A stretch of 64,000 nt of DNA, taken from positions 181,324 to 245,323 of the forward strand of contig HG799465.1 of assembly GCA_000531095.1 (NCBI GenBank). Reading direction: 5' to 3'. The notes under the pieces are model-generated. The model did no database searches. It was not told the origin of the DNA and saw only the letters and a list, made by a program, of their open reading frames with translations. This DNA comes from Gemmata massiliana (lineage in GTDB: Bacteria; Planctomycetota; Planctomycetia; Gemmatales; Gemmataceae). Made by a program: the position numbers and the translations under genes. Every line of letters begins with the position of its first letter. The stretch's first letter is position 1. Shown here one piece after another: positions 37,101 through 45,974 of the stretch.

Positions 37101-39311
37101 GGTTCTGATCGCCGTCGCCCCGGGAACGGCCCAACTGTTCGACGCGGACACGGGCCACCCACTCGGGCCGCCCATCAAACCGGGCGAGCGGAACGCGGTA
37201 TGGGGCGAGGTCATGCGGGCCGGGAACGAGTGGGTGGTGCTCACCTACGGGTCACACATCGCCCGCCTCTGGAACGGCACTACGGGTGCCCCACTGGGGC
37301 ACGTATTTGAAACGGCAACCGCCCCCGGTGTGCCGGCCCAGGGCGAGATCCTGATCGCCGCTATCAGGCCCGATCGACAGGCGCTCGCACTCGGAATGGC
37401 TCACGGTGAGGCCCGGCTCTGGAGCGTGACAACGGGGAAGACGCTGGGGCAACCGTACAAGCACGAAGGGCCGGTCCACGATCTGGCGTTCACTCCCGAC
37501 GGCGGGATGCTGCTGACCGGCTGCTCCCGGCGCCCGAACCACCCACTGATGTCGGACGTGGCGGCCGTGGCCCGCGTCGGGGCCGAGCGGCGTGCGGCCG
37601 GGGTCGCGCGGTTCTTGAACCTGTCCACGCGGGAGCTCGTCTGGTCGCACACGATGAAAAATCCGGTGACGTCCGTCGGCGTCAGCCCCGACCCCGGCGG
37701 GCGGTACCTCGCGGTCGGCGGGTTCGCGGTCGCGATCTACGACCGGCACGAGAAAAAATTCTCACCAACAGTCAGAAGGACCACGAGCCGGCCAACTGGA
37801 CCGCCTTCGACCCCGAGGAGCCGGGCACGATGTTCATGTCCCGCTCGTCCGGTGACGTCGAGCTTTTGCACTTCCCGGAGTCTTCGCGCGCTCCGACGGA
37901 TGACGCCGAGTTCTCACACGGGCCGGAGCCCGCTCACGATCTCTCGAACCCCATGACGAGCGAGCGCCTGTCACCACAGGGGCTGGTGGTCGGGGCGGGG
38001 TTCCGCAAGGACCGGAGCGTGTTCACGTTCAACCGCGACGGCACCATGCGACTCTGGCGGCGGCCGCTCACGCAGAAGGCGCAGCGCGAGTTCGTTCACA
38101 CCGACGCGGTGCTATCGGTAGCGTTCGGACCGGGCGACAAGACCCTGGCGACCGGGTGCCGGAACGGGTCGGCGTACCTCTGGAACACCGACGCGCCCGA
38201 TAAATGGAAGCACCAGTTCACCCCGCCTCAGAAAAAAGAGAACTTCCACCCGCTTACCCAGGTTCGGATCAGCTCCGGTGGCGAGCGAGTGATCGCCCAG
38301 GACCAGCACTTTAACCAGTTCGTCTGGGACGCGACGACCGCGCGCCCGGTCGTTCCGGCGGCCGGGGAAGCGATCGTCGGAGTGGCCGACGACGGGGCCA
38401 CCGCCCTCGTGCGGCTCCCCGATCTGACTTACCGGGTGAAAAATCTGCTCACCAAACAGGCGGGGGCGCCGTTCGTCGTCCCGGGCGGGGTCGGTCCCGA
38501 TGCAGCGCACAACGACGACGAGACGACCATGCTGCGGGTCGTGCGCGTGGCATTCAGCCCCGACCGCTCGGTCGTGGCGACGATCAACGAGCCCGGTCAG
38601 GTGCTCCTCTGGCGCTCGGACACCGGGGAGGCGGTCGGGCACCCGATCGCCCACACGATCCGGGGCGGAACCGACAAGATCCGTGCGGTGAGCTTCAGCC
38701 CGGACGGAACCCGGCTCCTGACCCAGAGTTCCCGCGCACGCGGCGTCTGGGACGCGGTGACCGCGCGCGAGGAACACGTGCTCCATAACCCCGTCGGCGT
38801 GCAACTGTCTCGGTTCAGCCCGAACGGGCGGCTGGTGCTCTCGGGTACGAACTTTAACATGGTGCAGATGTGGGACGTCCCCGGCCGGTCGGTCCGCGAG
38901 ACCGCGCTGCTGCACTCGGCCCAGGTGTGGGGGGTGACGGCCAGTCCCGATGGCTCGCGCGTGCTCACCGCGAGCTACGACCGCACCGCGCGGGCCTGGG
39001 ACGCGGAAACCGGCAAACCGATCTCACCCCCACTGTTCCACGGCGAGGGGGTGAGTGAGGTGGTGTACAGCCAGGACGGTAAGTGGATTCTGACCGGGAG
39101 CTGGGACCGGCGCGCGCGGTGCTGGGCCACGGTGGAGCCGGTGCCCGACGAGGTCGAACGGGTCAAGCTCTGGGTCGAAGTCATGACGGGGCTCCAGATC
39201 GGACTCACCGGAGCCTCCGACCTGCTCACGGCCGAAGAGTGGCACAAGCGGTACCGGCGGCTCAACGCGCTCGGTGGGCCACTCGTGGGGAGCGCCACTC
39301 CCGAAAGATGA
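34186..39311 (+). pseudogene. CHAT-nSTAND1-transmembrane-WD40 protein, split by one homopolymer frameshift
   Basis: Rejoined, this is about 1708 residues. A CHAT peptidase domain has His240/His242 in LLAHGHGAG and Cys280 in AFLQVCKAG. An nSTAND1 NTPase follows after PYRGLSSFGEQDADLFFGR, with Walker A GDSGSGKTS (418-426) and Walker B LIVVFDQFEEVF (Asp494). A membrane helix lies near 830-850, then a KEN/KRE-rich coiled coil, then WD40 repeats to the end. The frame breaks at the A6 run 37753-37758. One more A rejoins HEKK to ILTNSQKDHEPANWTAFDP, after which WD40 repeats continue to 39311. Such proteins are predicted sensors that switch on a peptidase on ligand binding. The break is probably an assembly error. 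Confidence 0.85.
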
Positions 39312-39323
39312 CCGACCCGGCGG

Positions 39324-40664
39324 TCACCCCGCGGTCAGCGCCGCCTGCCACACCGCGTGCGCCACCTCGGGGCGACAGATGTCGTTGTGCGCGCCGCCGC
39401 GCCCGCTCCCCTCGCGGATCACCTCGCTGCACTCCAGGTTGTACGCCGCACCCGGCACGAAGTTGTAGTCGGTCGTTACCGGGAGTAGCGCGAGGTCGGT
39501 CGCGTTCGTGCCCGGCCCCTGGATGCCGTGCGAACCCACTGCTCCGTACTTCGGCAACTCGCCCGGCGCCGCGAACGCCACCTGGCCCGCCACCCCCGCG
39601 CCCAGCGGGTACCACCTCCCGGTCGCCGTGTCGAACACCGACCGCGTCGAGATGATCGGTCCGCGCACCCGCTTGTCGGAAAACACTTTGTTGAAGTAGC
39701 CCGGCTGACCCGGCGTCGCGGGGATGTCGTCGCAGTACGACCAGATCGACAGCGCGCCCTGGACCAGCGCGAGCGAGTCCACCGGGCGCGCCACGCGCCC
39801 GCGGCCCTTCGGACCCGCGAGCGCCGCGGACATCACGATGCACCCGAAACTGTGCCCCATCAGGTGGAACCGCAGGGTCCGCGGCGCCGCCTGCATCATC
39901 CGGGCGAGGAACGTCGAGCCGACCGACTCGCCGAACCACCGCGCGCGGTCCTTCATGCGCCAGAACGAGAGCGTCCGCAGCACGCCGAAGATCCCCCCGC
40001 CGCTAAAGAGCCCGAAGCTCGGCGCGTCCTCGCGGAGCGACTGGTACACGCCCTCGGGGTCGAACCCGGAGCGGTCCCCGCCCGGTCCCGCGCCGACCCC
40101 GCCGATGCCGAGATCGGCTTCGAGGTTCAACTGCCGGTACGCCGCGAACACGTCCGGGGGCAGCGCCTCCGGCTCCACGTCGTCCATCGCGCCGACGACG
40201 ATGCGCCGGATCGCGTCGCGCGCCGCGGGCGTGTCGGCGATGCGCGCCGCGTAGTCGTCGACCATCGCCTGGACCGGGTCGGCCGCGGGCGCGCCGTCGA
40301 TCGGGACCGTGAACGATCCCCCTTCGCCGAACGACTCGTCGCCCCACGGCATGCTCGGCCAGTGAATGCCGATCACGTGCGGTTTGAAACCCGGGCGCGC
40401 CTGGTTCATGCGTGCGACGTCCGCGGTGCAGGCGGTCATCGCCTCGACCCACCTGTCGTACTGCGCCCGGGCCGCCGGGATGTCCCCCATCCACCCGTGA
40501 CTGAGGACGAACACGTCGGTGACCCCGGAGTCGTCCGGCGCGAGGGTGCGGAGGACCAGATCGGACATCACGCCGTTCGGATCATCGGCGCGCTCGTTTC
40601 CGCCGGAATCGAAGCAGACGAGGTCGTAGGCGGCCCGCCGATCGGTCGGGGCGAATCGGGGCAT
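39324..40664 (-). CDS. Alpha/beta hydrolase (putative lipase/esterase)
   Basis: This 446-residue protein has a nucleophile elbow GHSFG in RFHLMGHSFGCIVMSAAL and an early strand DVFVLSHGWMGD typical of the oxyanion region. A late His occurs in GRGGAHNDICRPEVAHAV. No signal peptide or membrane helix is evident. It lies on the opposite strand, only 12 bases after the WD40 protein, within the lipoxygenase/kinase island. A lipase that releases fatty acids for the lipoxygenase would fit, but the substrate is not shown by the sequence. AGGGGAAG precedes ATG at 40664. Confidence 0.78.
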   Translation of the reverse strand: MPRFAPTDRRAAYDLVCFDSGGNERADDPNGVMSDLVLRTLAPDDSGVTDVFVLSHGWMGDIPAARAQYDRWVEAMTACTADVARMNQARPGFKPHVIGIHWPSMPWGDESFGEGGSFTVPIDGAPAADPVQAMVDDYAARIADTPAARDAIRRIVVGAMDDVEPEALPPDVFAAYRQLNLEADLGIGGVGAGPGGDRSGFDPEGVYQSLREDAPSFGLFSGGGIFGVLRTLSFWRMKDRARWFGESVGSTFLARMMQAAPRTLRFHLMGHSFGCIVMSAALAGPKGRGRVARPVDSLALVQGALSIWSYCDDIPATPGQPGYFNKVFSDKRVRGPIISTRSVFDTATGRWYPLGAGVAGQVAFAAPGELPKYGAVGSHGIQGPGTNATDLALLPVTTDYNFVPGAAYNLECSEVIREGSGRGGAHNDICRPEVAHAVWQAALTAG

Positions 40665-40902
40665 AGCTTCCCCTCGGGTCCGTGTGGGACCGCGCTCGTG
40701 GAACAAAAACGGCCGGAGTGTTGGTAGAGTGTAACCGCCCCTGCGGTTGACACAACCTGTTAAGCCCGGTCGCGCCGGATTCGCCGAAATCGCTTGTGAA
40801 TGGTCCTAGACAGCCGCATTCGCTCCAGTTACTCTCACACAATAAACTAGCACTTGCACACCAAACACAATCCCGCCGCGGGGCGGGCCAGGGTGACGCC
40901 CC
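40665..40902. promoter_or_regulatory. Divergent promoter region between hydrolase and kinase
   Basis: This region contains AT-rich sequence (CACACAATAAACTAGCACTTG near 40835-40855) and a hairpin at 40872-40887 (CCCGCC-GCGG-GGCGGG, 6-bp stem) 15 bases before the kinase GTG. Both genes are presumably transcribed away from here. No operator is identified. Confidence 0.35.
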
Positions 40903-43900
40903 GTGCTACCACCGCCCCCACACAAATCGGACGAATCCACCGCCGATCGAACCACGTCCCTTCCCCATCTGGAACCTTCGGGGGCCGAAGGACATTTAAC
41001 GCCTCCAGGTGCCCCGACCGGGAATCATTCGGGTAGTGTGCCGGACCCGTCGGGCGCGGTGCCGGTACCTTCCGCGGAACTGGAAACCGCGTTCGGGGAC
41101 CGCTACGAAATCGGTACACAACTCGGGCACGGCGGGTTCGGGACCGTCTACCACGCGCTCGACCGGCGACTGAACCGCCGGGTCGCGCTGAAAGTGTCGT
41201 GGAGCGTGACGGCCGACACGGACCGGCTCCTCCGCGAGGCCCGCGCGCTCGCTCAGCTCCGGCACGCCGGGATCGTCACGGTTTATGACGTCGCGGTCGC
41301 CGGAACGTGCTGCTTCGTCGTGTCCGAACTCCTCACAGGGCCGAGCCTTTCTCGCTGGCTCGACGAGCACCGCCCGGCACCCGCCGATGCCGTTGGGATC
41401 GCCGCCGCGGTCGGGGACGCACTGGCCCACGCACACGCGCGGAGCATCGTTCACCGCGACGTGAAGCCGTCGAACATTGTGTTCGCGGAGGACCGGCGCC
41501 CGGTGCTGGTCGACTTCGGGCTGGCGCTCTCGGACCTGGACACGGAGAACGAACTCGGGGTCGTGGCCGGTACACCGTCTTTCATGTCGCCCGAACAGGC
41601 CGGGGGGCGCGGGCACCGGCCCGACGGTCGCACCGATGTTTATGGATTGGCCGCGACCCTCTACGCGATGCTCTGCGGGCGGTCGCCGTTTCGCGGGCGC
41701 ACCCGGAGCGAGGTCATTCGCCAGGTGCGGGAAGACGAACCGCAACCGCTGCGCCAACTCCGGCCCGACGTGTCGCCGGAACTGGAGCGTGTCTGCCTGA
41801 AGGGGATGGCGAAGCTCCCCGGCGACCGCTACACGACGGCCGCCGACTTCGCCGACGCGCTCCGCCGGGCGGTCGGGCTCCTGCCCTCGCTCCCCGCGCC
41901 TCCGGTACCGGTCGTGCCGGCGCCGAAACCGGCCCCACCCGTCGTTCCCGCGCCGAAACCGGCGGCCCCGGTCGCGGCGCGCAGCGCGCGAGCCGAATGG
42001 CGGCAGGTCACGATCCTCCAGTGCTCGTGGGAAGCGGGAGAGAATGACGAAGACCCGATGGAACAGGTGACCGCGTTCCAGAGGGCGTGCGCGGAAGTGG
42101 CCGTCGCGCACGGCGGGTTGCCGCTGCAAGTGTCCGGCACCGCGTTCCTGGCCTGCTTCGGTTACCCGGTCGCGCGCGAGGACGCCCCGCGCCAGGCCGT
42201 TCGCGCGGCCCTGGCACTCGGGGAGCGGTGCGCGGCGGTCGCGGTCGGCACCGGGCCTGCCGTGGTTACCGAGCACCCGCCCGCGCCGCCCGTCGTGGTC
42301 GGGGACGTGGTCACGATCACATCGGCGCTGCTGTCGCAGGGAACGGCCTCTGGGGTGACAGTTTCTCACGCGACGTTCCAACTCGTGGACGGCTTCTTCG
42401 ACTGCGAGCCGCTGGGCGCGGTCCGCCCCCGCGGGCTCCCGCAGGTGCCCGTGTTCGTTGTGCGCGCCGAACGGACCGCGCGCAATCGCGTCGATGCCAC
42501 GGACCCGGCACGGCTCACCCCGCTCGTCGGCCGCGACCGCGAGGTCGAACTGCTTAAAGAGCGGTGGGAACTCACGGCCGAAGGGGTGCAGAACGTCATT
42601 TTGCTCGTCGCGGACCCGGGACTGGGCAAGTCGCGGCTCGTCCGTGTGTTGCGCGAACACGTCGCACAGGACGCCGACGCCCCCGCGTTCGAGTCGACGC
42701 GCTCGGCCTCGGCCGGGGGCGCGGTCATCGAATGGTTCTGCTCCCCGTACCACCAGGGTAGCCCGTTCTACCCGGTGATCGAGTACTTCGACCGCGCCTA
42801 CCGACTGAGCCGCGAACCCGACGCCGCAGCGCGCCTCGATCTCCTTCTAGCGCGGCTCCGCGAAGAGGGCGTCCACGATGCCGAGGACCAGGCGCTCCTG
42901 GCCGCGATGTTGTCGGTCCCGACCGGCGACCGGCTGCCGCTCCTCGCGCTCACTCCGGAGCGCCAGCGCGAGAAAACCCAGGACGCGGTACTCAACTGGC
43001 TGAACGCCCGCGCCGCCTTCACCCCACTCCTGTTCGTGGTCGAGGACATGCACTGGGTCGACCCGTCCACGGAGGCGCTACTCGCGCAGTTCGTCGAGCG
43101 CGGCGGCGAGGCCCGCGTGCTCGCGGTGTTCACGTTCCGCCCCGAGTACGACCCGCCGTGGAAGGGGAAGGCCGTTCAGACTGTGGTCGCACTGAACCGG
43201 CTGACCCGGGGACAGATCGCCGAGATGATCCGCACGCAGATCGGTGATCGGGCGATCCCGCAGGCGGTCACGGACCAGATCGCGGAGCGGACCGACGGTG
43301 TCCCGTTGTTCGTGGAAGAATTCACACGGCTCCTGGTCGAGCGGGGCACGACCGCGGACGAGGTCGGAGCCGACATCCCGACCACCCTCCGCGACCTGCT
43401 GCTGGCGCGGCTCGACCGGATGGCGAGCGACAAGGCGGTGGTACAACTCGGCGCGGTGATCGGGCGGACGTTCGCGCACGCGGTCATCCGGGCGGCGTCG
43501 GAGTTAGACGAACAGGCTTTGCGGGTCGAACTCGACAAGTTGGTCGGGGCCGGGCTGCTGTTCAGCAAGGGCTCGTTGCCGCGCACGACGTACACGTTCA
43601 AGCACGCCCTGATTCAGGACGCGGCGTACCAGTCGATGGTGAAGAAGCGCCGGCAGCAGTTCCACCGGGCCGTGGCGGAGAAATTGGAGGGGCGGTTCCC
43701 GGAGGTGGCCCAAACGCAGCCGGAACTGCTCGCCCGGCACTTCACCGAGGCGGGCGAAGCGGACCGGGCGATCGACTACTGGCTGAGGGCCGGGCGCCGC
43801 GCGCGGGCGGCGTTCGCCAACGCCGAGGCGATCGAGCACCTGCGGCGCGGGCTCGGGGTACTTGCCGCGCGGCCCGAATCACCGGACCGGGACGCCCTGG

Positions 43901-45069
43901 AACTTCAGTTCCAGATCCCCCTCGCGGTCGCCCTCATGACCGCCCGGGGGTACGCCCACCCGGACCTGGAGTCGGTTCACGCGCGCGCCCGGGAATTGTG
44001 CGAGCGGCTCGGTCCGTCGGCCCCGTTGTTCCACGTCATCTGGGGGAACTGGGCACTGCGCCTGATCCGGGACGAACTGGACGAAGCGAACCGGTTGGCG
44101 GGCGAACTGTGCGAACTGGCCGACCGACGTGCCGATCGCGGGATGCGGGTCGAGTCGGACTTCGCGGTGGCGATCACCAGCCTGTTCCGCGGGGAGTTCG
44201 CGCGGTGCCGGGCCGCGGCTACCCGGTGCCGAGAACTCGAGGACGCCGGCGCCGCGCTCGCGCACTCTGCACACACCGGGCAGAACGTCGGCATGGCGTA
44301 CCGGTGCTACGCCGGGCTCGCGGCGTGGTACCTCGGCTTCCCGGACGAGGCCGCGACCCGGATGCGCGAGGCGGTCGAGTTCGCGCGGGGTCTGGGCCAC
44401 CCGTTCAGCCACGCCTATGCGCTGCACCACGCAGGCTGGCTCGCCTACCTCCTGCGGGACGGTGAGAGCGGTATCCGGTACGGGAACGAGTGCGTGGCGG
44501 TGTCCGAGGAACAGGGGTTCGCGTTCTGGAAGGCGCTGGGGATCATCAGCCGCGGCACCGGGCACATGGTCGCCGACCGGCCGGATCAGGCCCTGGCACA
44601 AGTCAGCGCGGGGCTGACCCTGTACCACACAACGAGTTCGCGAAAGTCGCTCTCCGAGTACCACGGGTTCCTCGCCGAGATCCACCTCCGGGCCGGGCGC
44701 CCGGAAGCCGCGCGGACCGAGATCGAAGCGGGGCTGGCCGCCTGTGAGCGGACGAACAACCGCGTCTACGAGGCCGAACTGCACCGCCTCGCGGGTGAAG
44801 TTGCCCTCGCCACAGTCCCCCCGGACCCGACCGCGGCGGAGGCCGCGTTCCTCCGCTGTTTGGGAGTTTCACAGCGCCAGGGCGCCCGGTCGTGGGAACT
44901 GCGGGGGGCGACGAGCCTGGCCCGACTGTGGCGCCGCATCGGGCGCGCCGCCGAAGCCCGCGCCCTGCTCGCGGCCGTTTACGCGCACTTCACCGAGGGG
45001 CTGGGCACTCCGGACCTGCGCGACGCCCGTACCGTGCTCGACGAACTCAACACCGCGGTGCCCACATGA
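40903..45069 (+). CDS. Ser/Thr kinase fused to a degenerate cyclase domain, ATPase and TPR repeats
   Basis: The product has 1388 residues. The kinase (about 65-325) has LGHGGFGTVYHA, Lys97 in RVALKV, HRDVKPSN (Asp186) and DFG (Asp204), so it should be active. A Pro-rich linker (330-360) leads to a nucleotidyl-cyclase fold (about 365-500: VTILQCSWE, FGYPVAREDAPRQAVRAAL). Both catalytic metal Asp residues look replaced there, so it is probably regulatory. Then comes an AAA/STAND ATPase with VADPGLGKSRLVRVL and FVVEDMHWVDPS, and a long TPR region to the end. GTG at 40903 is the longest start; GTG at 41038 is possible. Its stop overlaps the catalase-like start. Confidence 0.9.
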   Translation: MLPPPPHKSDESTADRTTSLPHLEPSGAEGHLTPPGAPTGNHSGSVPDPSGAVPVPSAELETAFGDRYEIGTQLGHGGFGTVYHALDRRLNRRVALKVSWSVTADTDRLLREARALAQLRHAGIVTVYDVAVAGTCCFVVSELLTGPSLSRWLDEHRPAPADAVGIAAAVGDALAHAHARSIVHRDVKPSNIVFAEDRRPVLVDFGLALSDLDTENELGVVAGTPSFMSPEQAGGRGHRPDGRTDVYGLAATLYAMLCGRSPFRGRTRSEVIRQVREDEPQPLRQLRPDVSPELERVCLKGMAKLPGDRYTTAADFADALRRAVGLLPSLPAPPVPVVPAPKPAPPVVPAPKPAAPVAARSARAEWRQVTILQCSWEAGENDEDPMEQVTAFQRACAEVAVAHGGLPLQVSGTAFLACFGYPVAREDAPRQAVRAALALGERCAAVAVGTGPAVVTEHPPAPPVVVGDVVTITSALLSQGTASGVTVSHATFQLVDGFFDCEPLGAVRPRGLPQVPVFVVRAERTARNRVDATDPARLTPLVGRDREVELLKERWELTAEGVQNVILLVADPGLGKSRLVRVLREHVAQDADAPAFESTRSASAGGAVIEWFCSPYHQGSPFYPVIEYFDRAYRLSREPDAAARLDLLLARLREEGVHDAEDQALLAAMLSVPTGDRLPLLALTPERQREKTQDAVLNWLNARAAFTPLLFVVEDMHWVDPSTEALLAQFVERGGEARVLAVFTFRPEYDPPWKGKAVQTVVALNRLTRGQIAEMIRTQIGDRAIPQAVTDQIAERTDGVPLFVEEFTRLLVERGTTADEVGADIPTTLRDLLLARLDRMASDKAVVQLGAVIGRTFAHAVIRAASELDEQALRVELDKLVGAGLLFSKGSLPRTTYTFKHALIQDAAYQSMVKKRRQQFHRAVAEKLEGRFPEVAQTQPELLARHFTEAGEADRAIDYWLRAGRRARAAFANAEAIEHLRRGLGVLAARPESPDRDALELQFQIPLAVALMTARGYAHPDLESVHARARELCERLGPSAPLFHVIWGNWALRLIRDELDEANRLAGELCELADRRADRGMRVESDFAVAITSLFRGEFARCRAAATRCRELEDAGAALAHSAHTGQNVGMAYRCYAGLAAWYLGFPDEAATRMREAVEFARGLGHPFSHAYALHHAGWLAYLLRDGESGIRYGNECVAVSEEQGFAFWKALGIISRGTGHMVADRPDQALAQVSAGLTLYHTTSSRKSLSEYHGFLAEIHLRAGRPEAARTEIEAGLAACERTNNRVYEAELHRLAGEVALATVPPDPTAAEAAFLRCLGVSQRQGARSWELRGATSLARLWRRIGRAAEARALLAAVYAHFTEGLGTPDLRDARTVLDELNTAVPT

Positions 45070-45958
45070 CCCCGCCCGTCGCCCCCTCGCCGCTCGAACG
45101 GGTTCCACCGGACGAGGCAGCAGCGATCGCGGACCTCGTGGCGCTTCAATCCCGGCTCGGTGATCCGGCCCGCCCCCGGCGCGGGCAGCACGCCAAGGGG
45201 CACGGTCTGGTCAGCGGCACGTTTACCGTTCGCGCCGACGTCCCGCCCCCGCTGCGCGTCGGCCTGTTCGCGGCCCCGAACAGTTTCGCGTGCTGGGTCC
45301 GCTTTTCAAACGGGTTCGCCGAAGACGACCGCCTACCGGACGTTCACGGGATCGGGATCAAGGTGCTCGACCCGCCGGCCGCGGACCACGACTTCTTACT
45401 GGTCGATCACGAGACGTTCTTCGCGGCCGACGTGCGCCGAACGGTCGGCGTGTTCTCGCGGCACGTTGAACTGCTCGCCGCCGGTGCTGCTGGGCGGGTT
45501 CGTTCCGCCCGGCCGATCCGTCCCCGCTTGAACCGCGGTACTTCAGCGGCACCCCGTATGCTCTCGGTGACCGGGCGGTAAAGTACCAATTGGTCCCGCG
45601 ATCGGAGAACCTCGCGGTTCAGCGCACCTCACCCGACACCCCCGACTTCCTTCGGGCCGCGCTCGCCGCGCACCTCTCCGCCCGGCCCGCCACGTTCGAC
45701 TTCTGCGTGCAGTCGCAGCACGATCCGGTCTCCGACCCCGTGGAAGATCCGACCGTCACGTGGGGCGAAGCCGCGGTCCCGGTCGCCGTACTCACACTAC
45801 CGGTTCAAGAGTTCGACACCGCAGAACGAGAAGCTCTGGCGGACGCGCTGGCATTTTCGTTGTGGCACGCCCCGGCTGAACACCGCCCGCTCGGGGGCAT
45901 CAACCGCGGCCGGAAGGCGGTGTACGAGATGAGCGCGACCGCGCGCCGATCAAAGTAG
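45066..45958 (+). pseudogene. Catalase-related haem protein, frameshifted
   Basis: Rejoined, this is about 297 residues, shorter than catalases but like mini-catalases and allene oxide synthase-type relatives. RGQHAKGHGLVSGTF holds the distal His42 in the VHAKG context; AWVRFSNG-like text appears as ACWVRFSNGFAEDDR; DVHGIGIKV and LLVDHETFFAAD follow. The proximal region is YFSGTPYALGDRAVKYQL. Asp114 stands where catalases have the distal Asn. The frame breaks at the GGG run 45492-45494; one more G rejoins AAGAAGAGSFRPADPSPLEPR. ATG overlaps the kinase stop (ATGA). Catalase-related proteins near lipoxygenases in other bacteria act on fatty-acid hydroperoxides, which I infer here. Confidence 0.8.
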
Positions 45959-45974
45959 TACCAGGAGCCCACCC

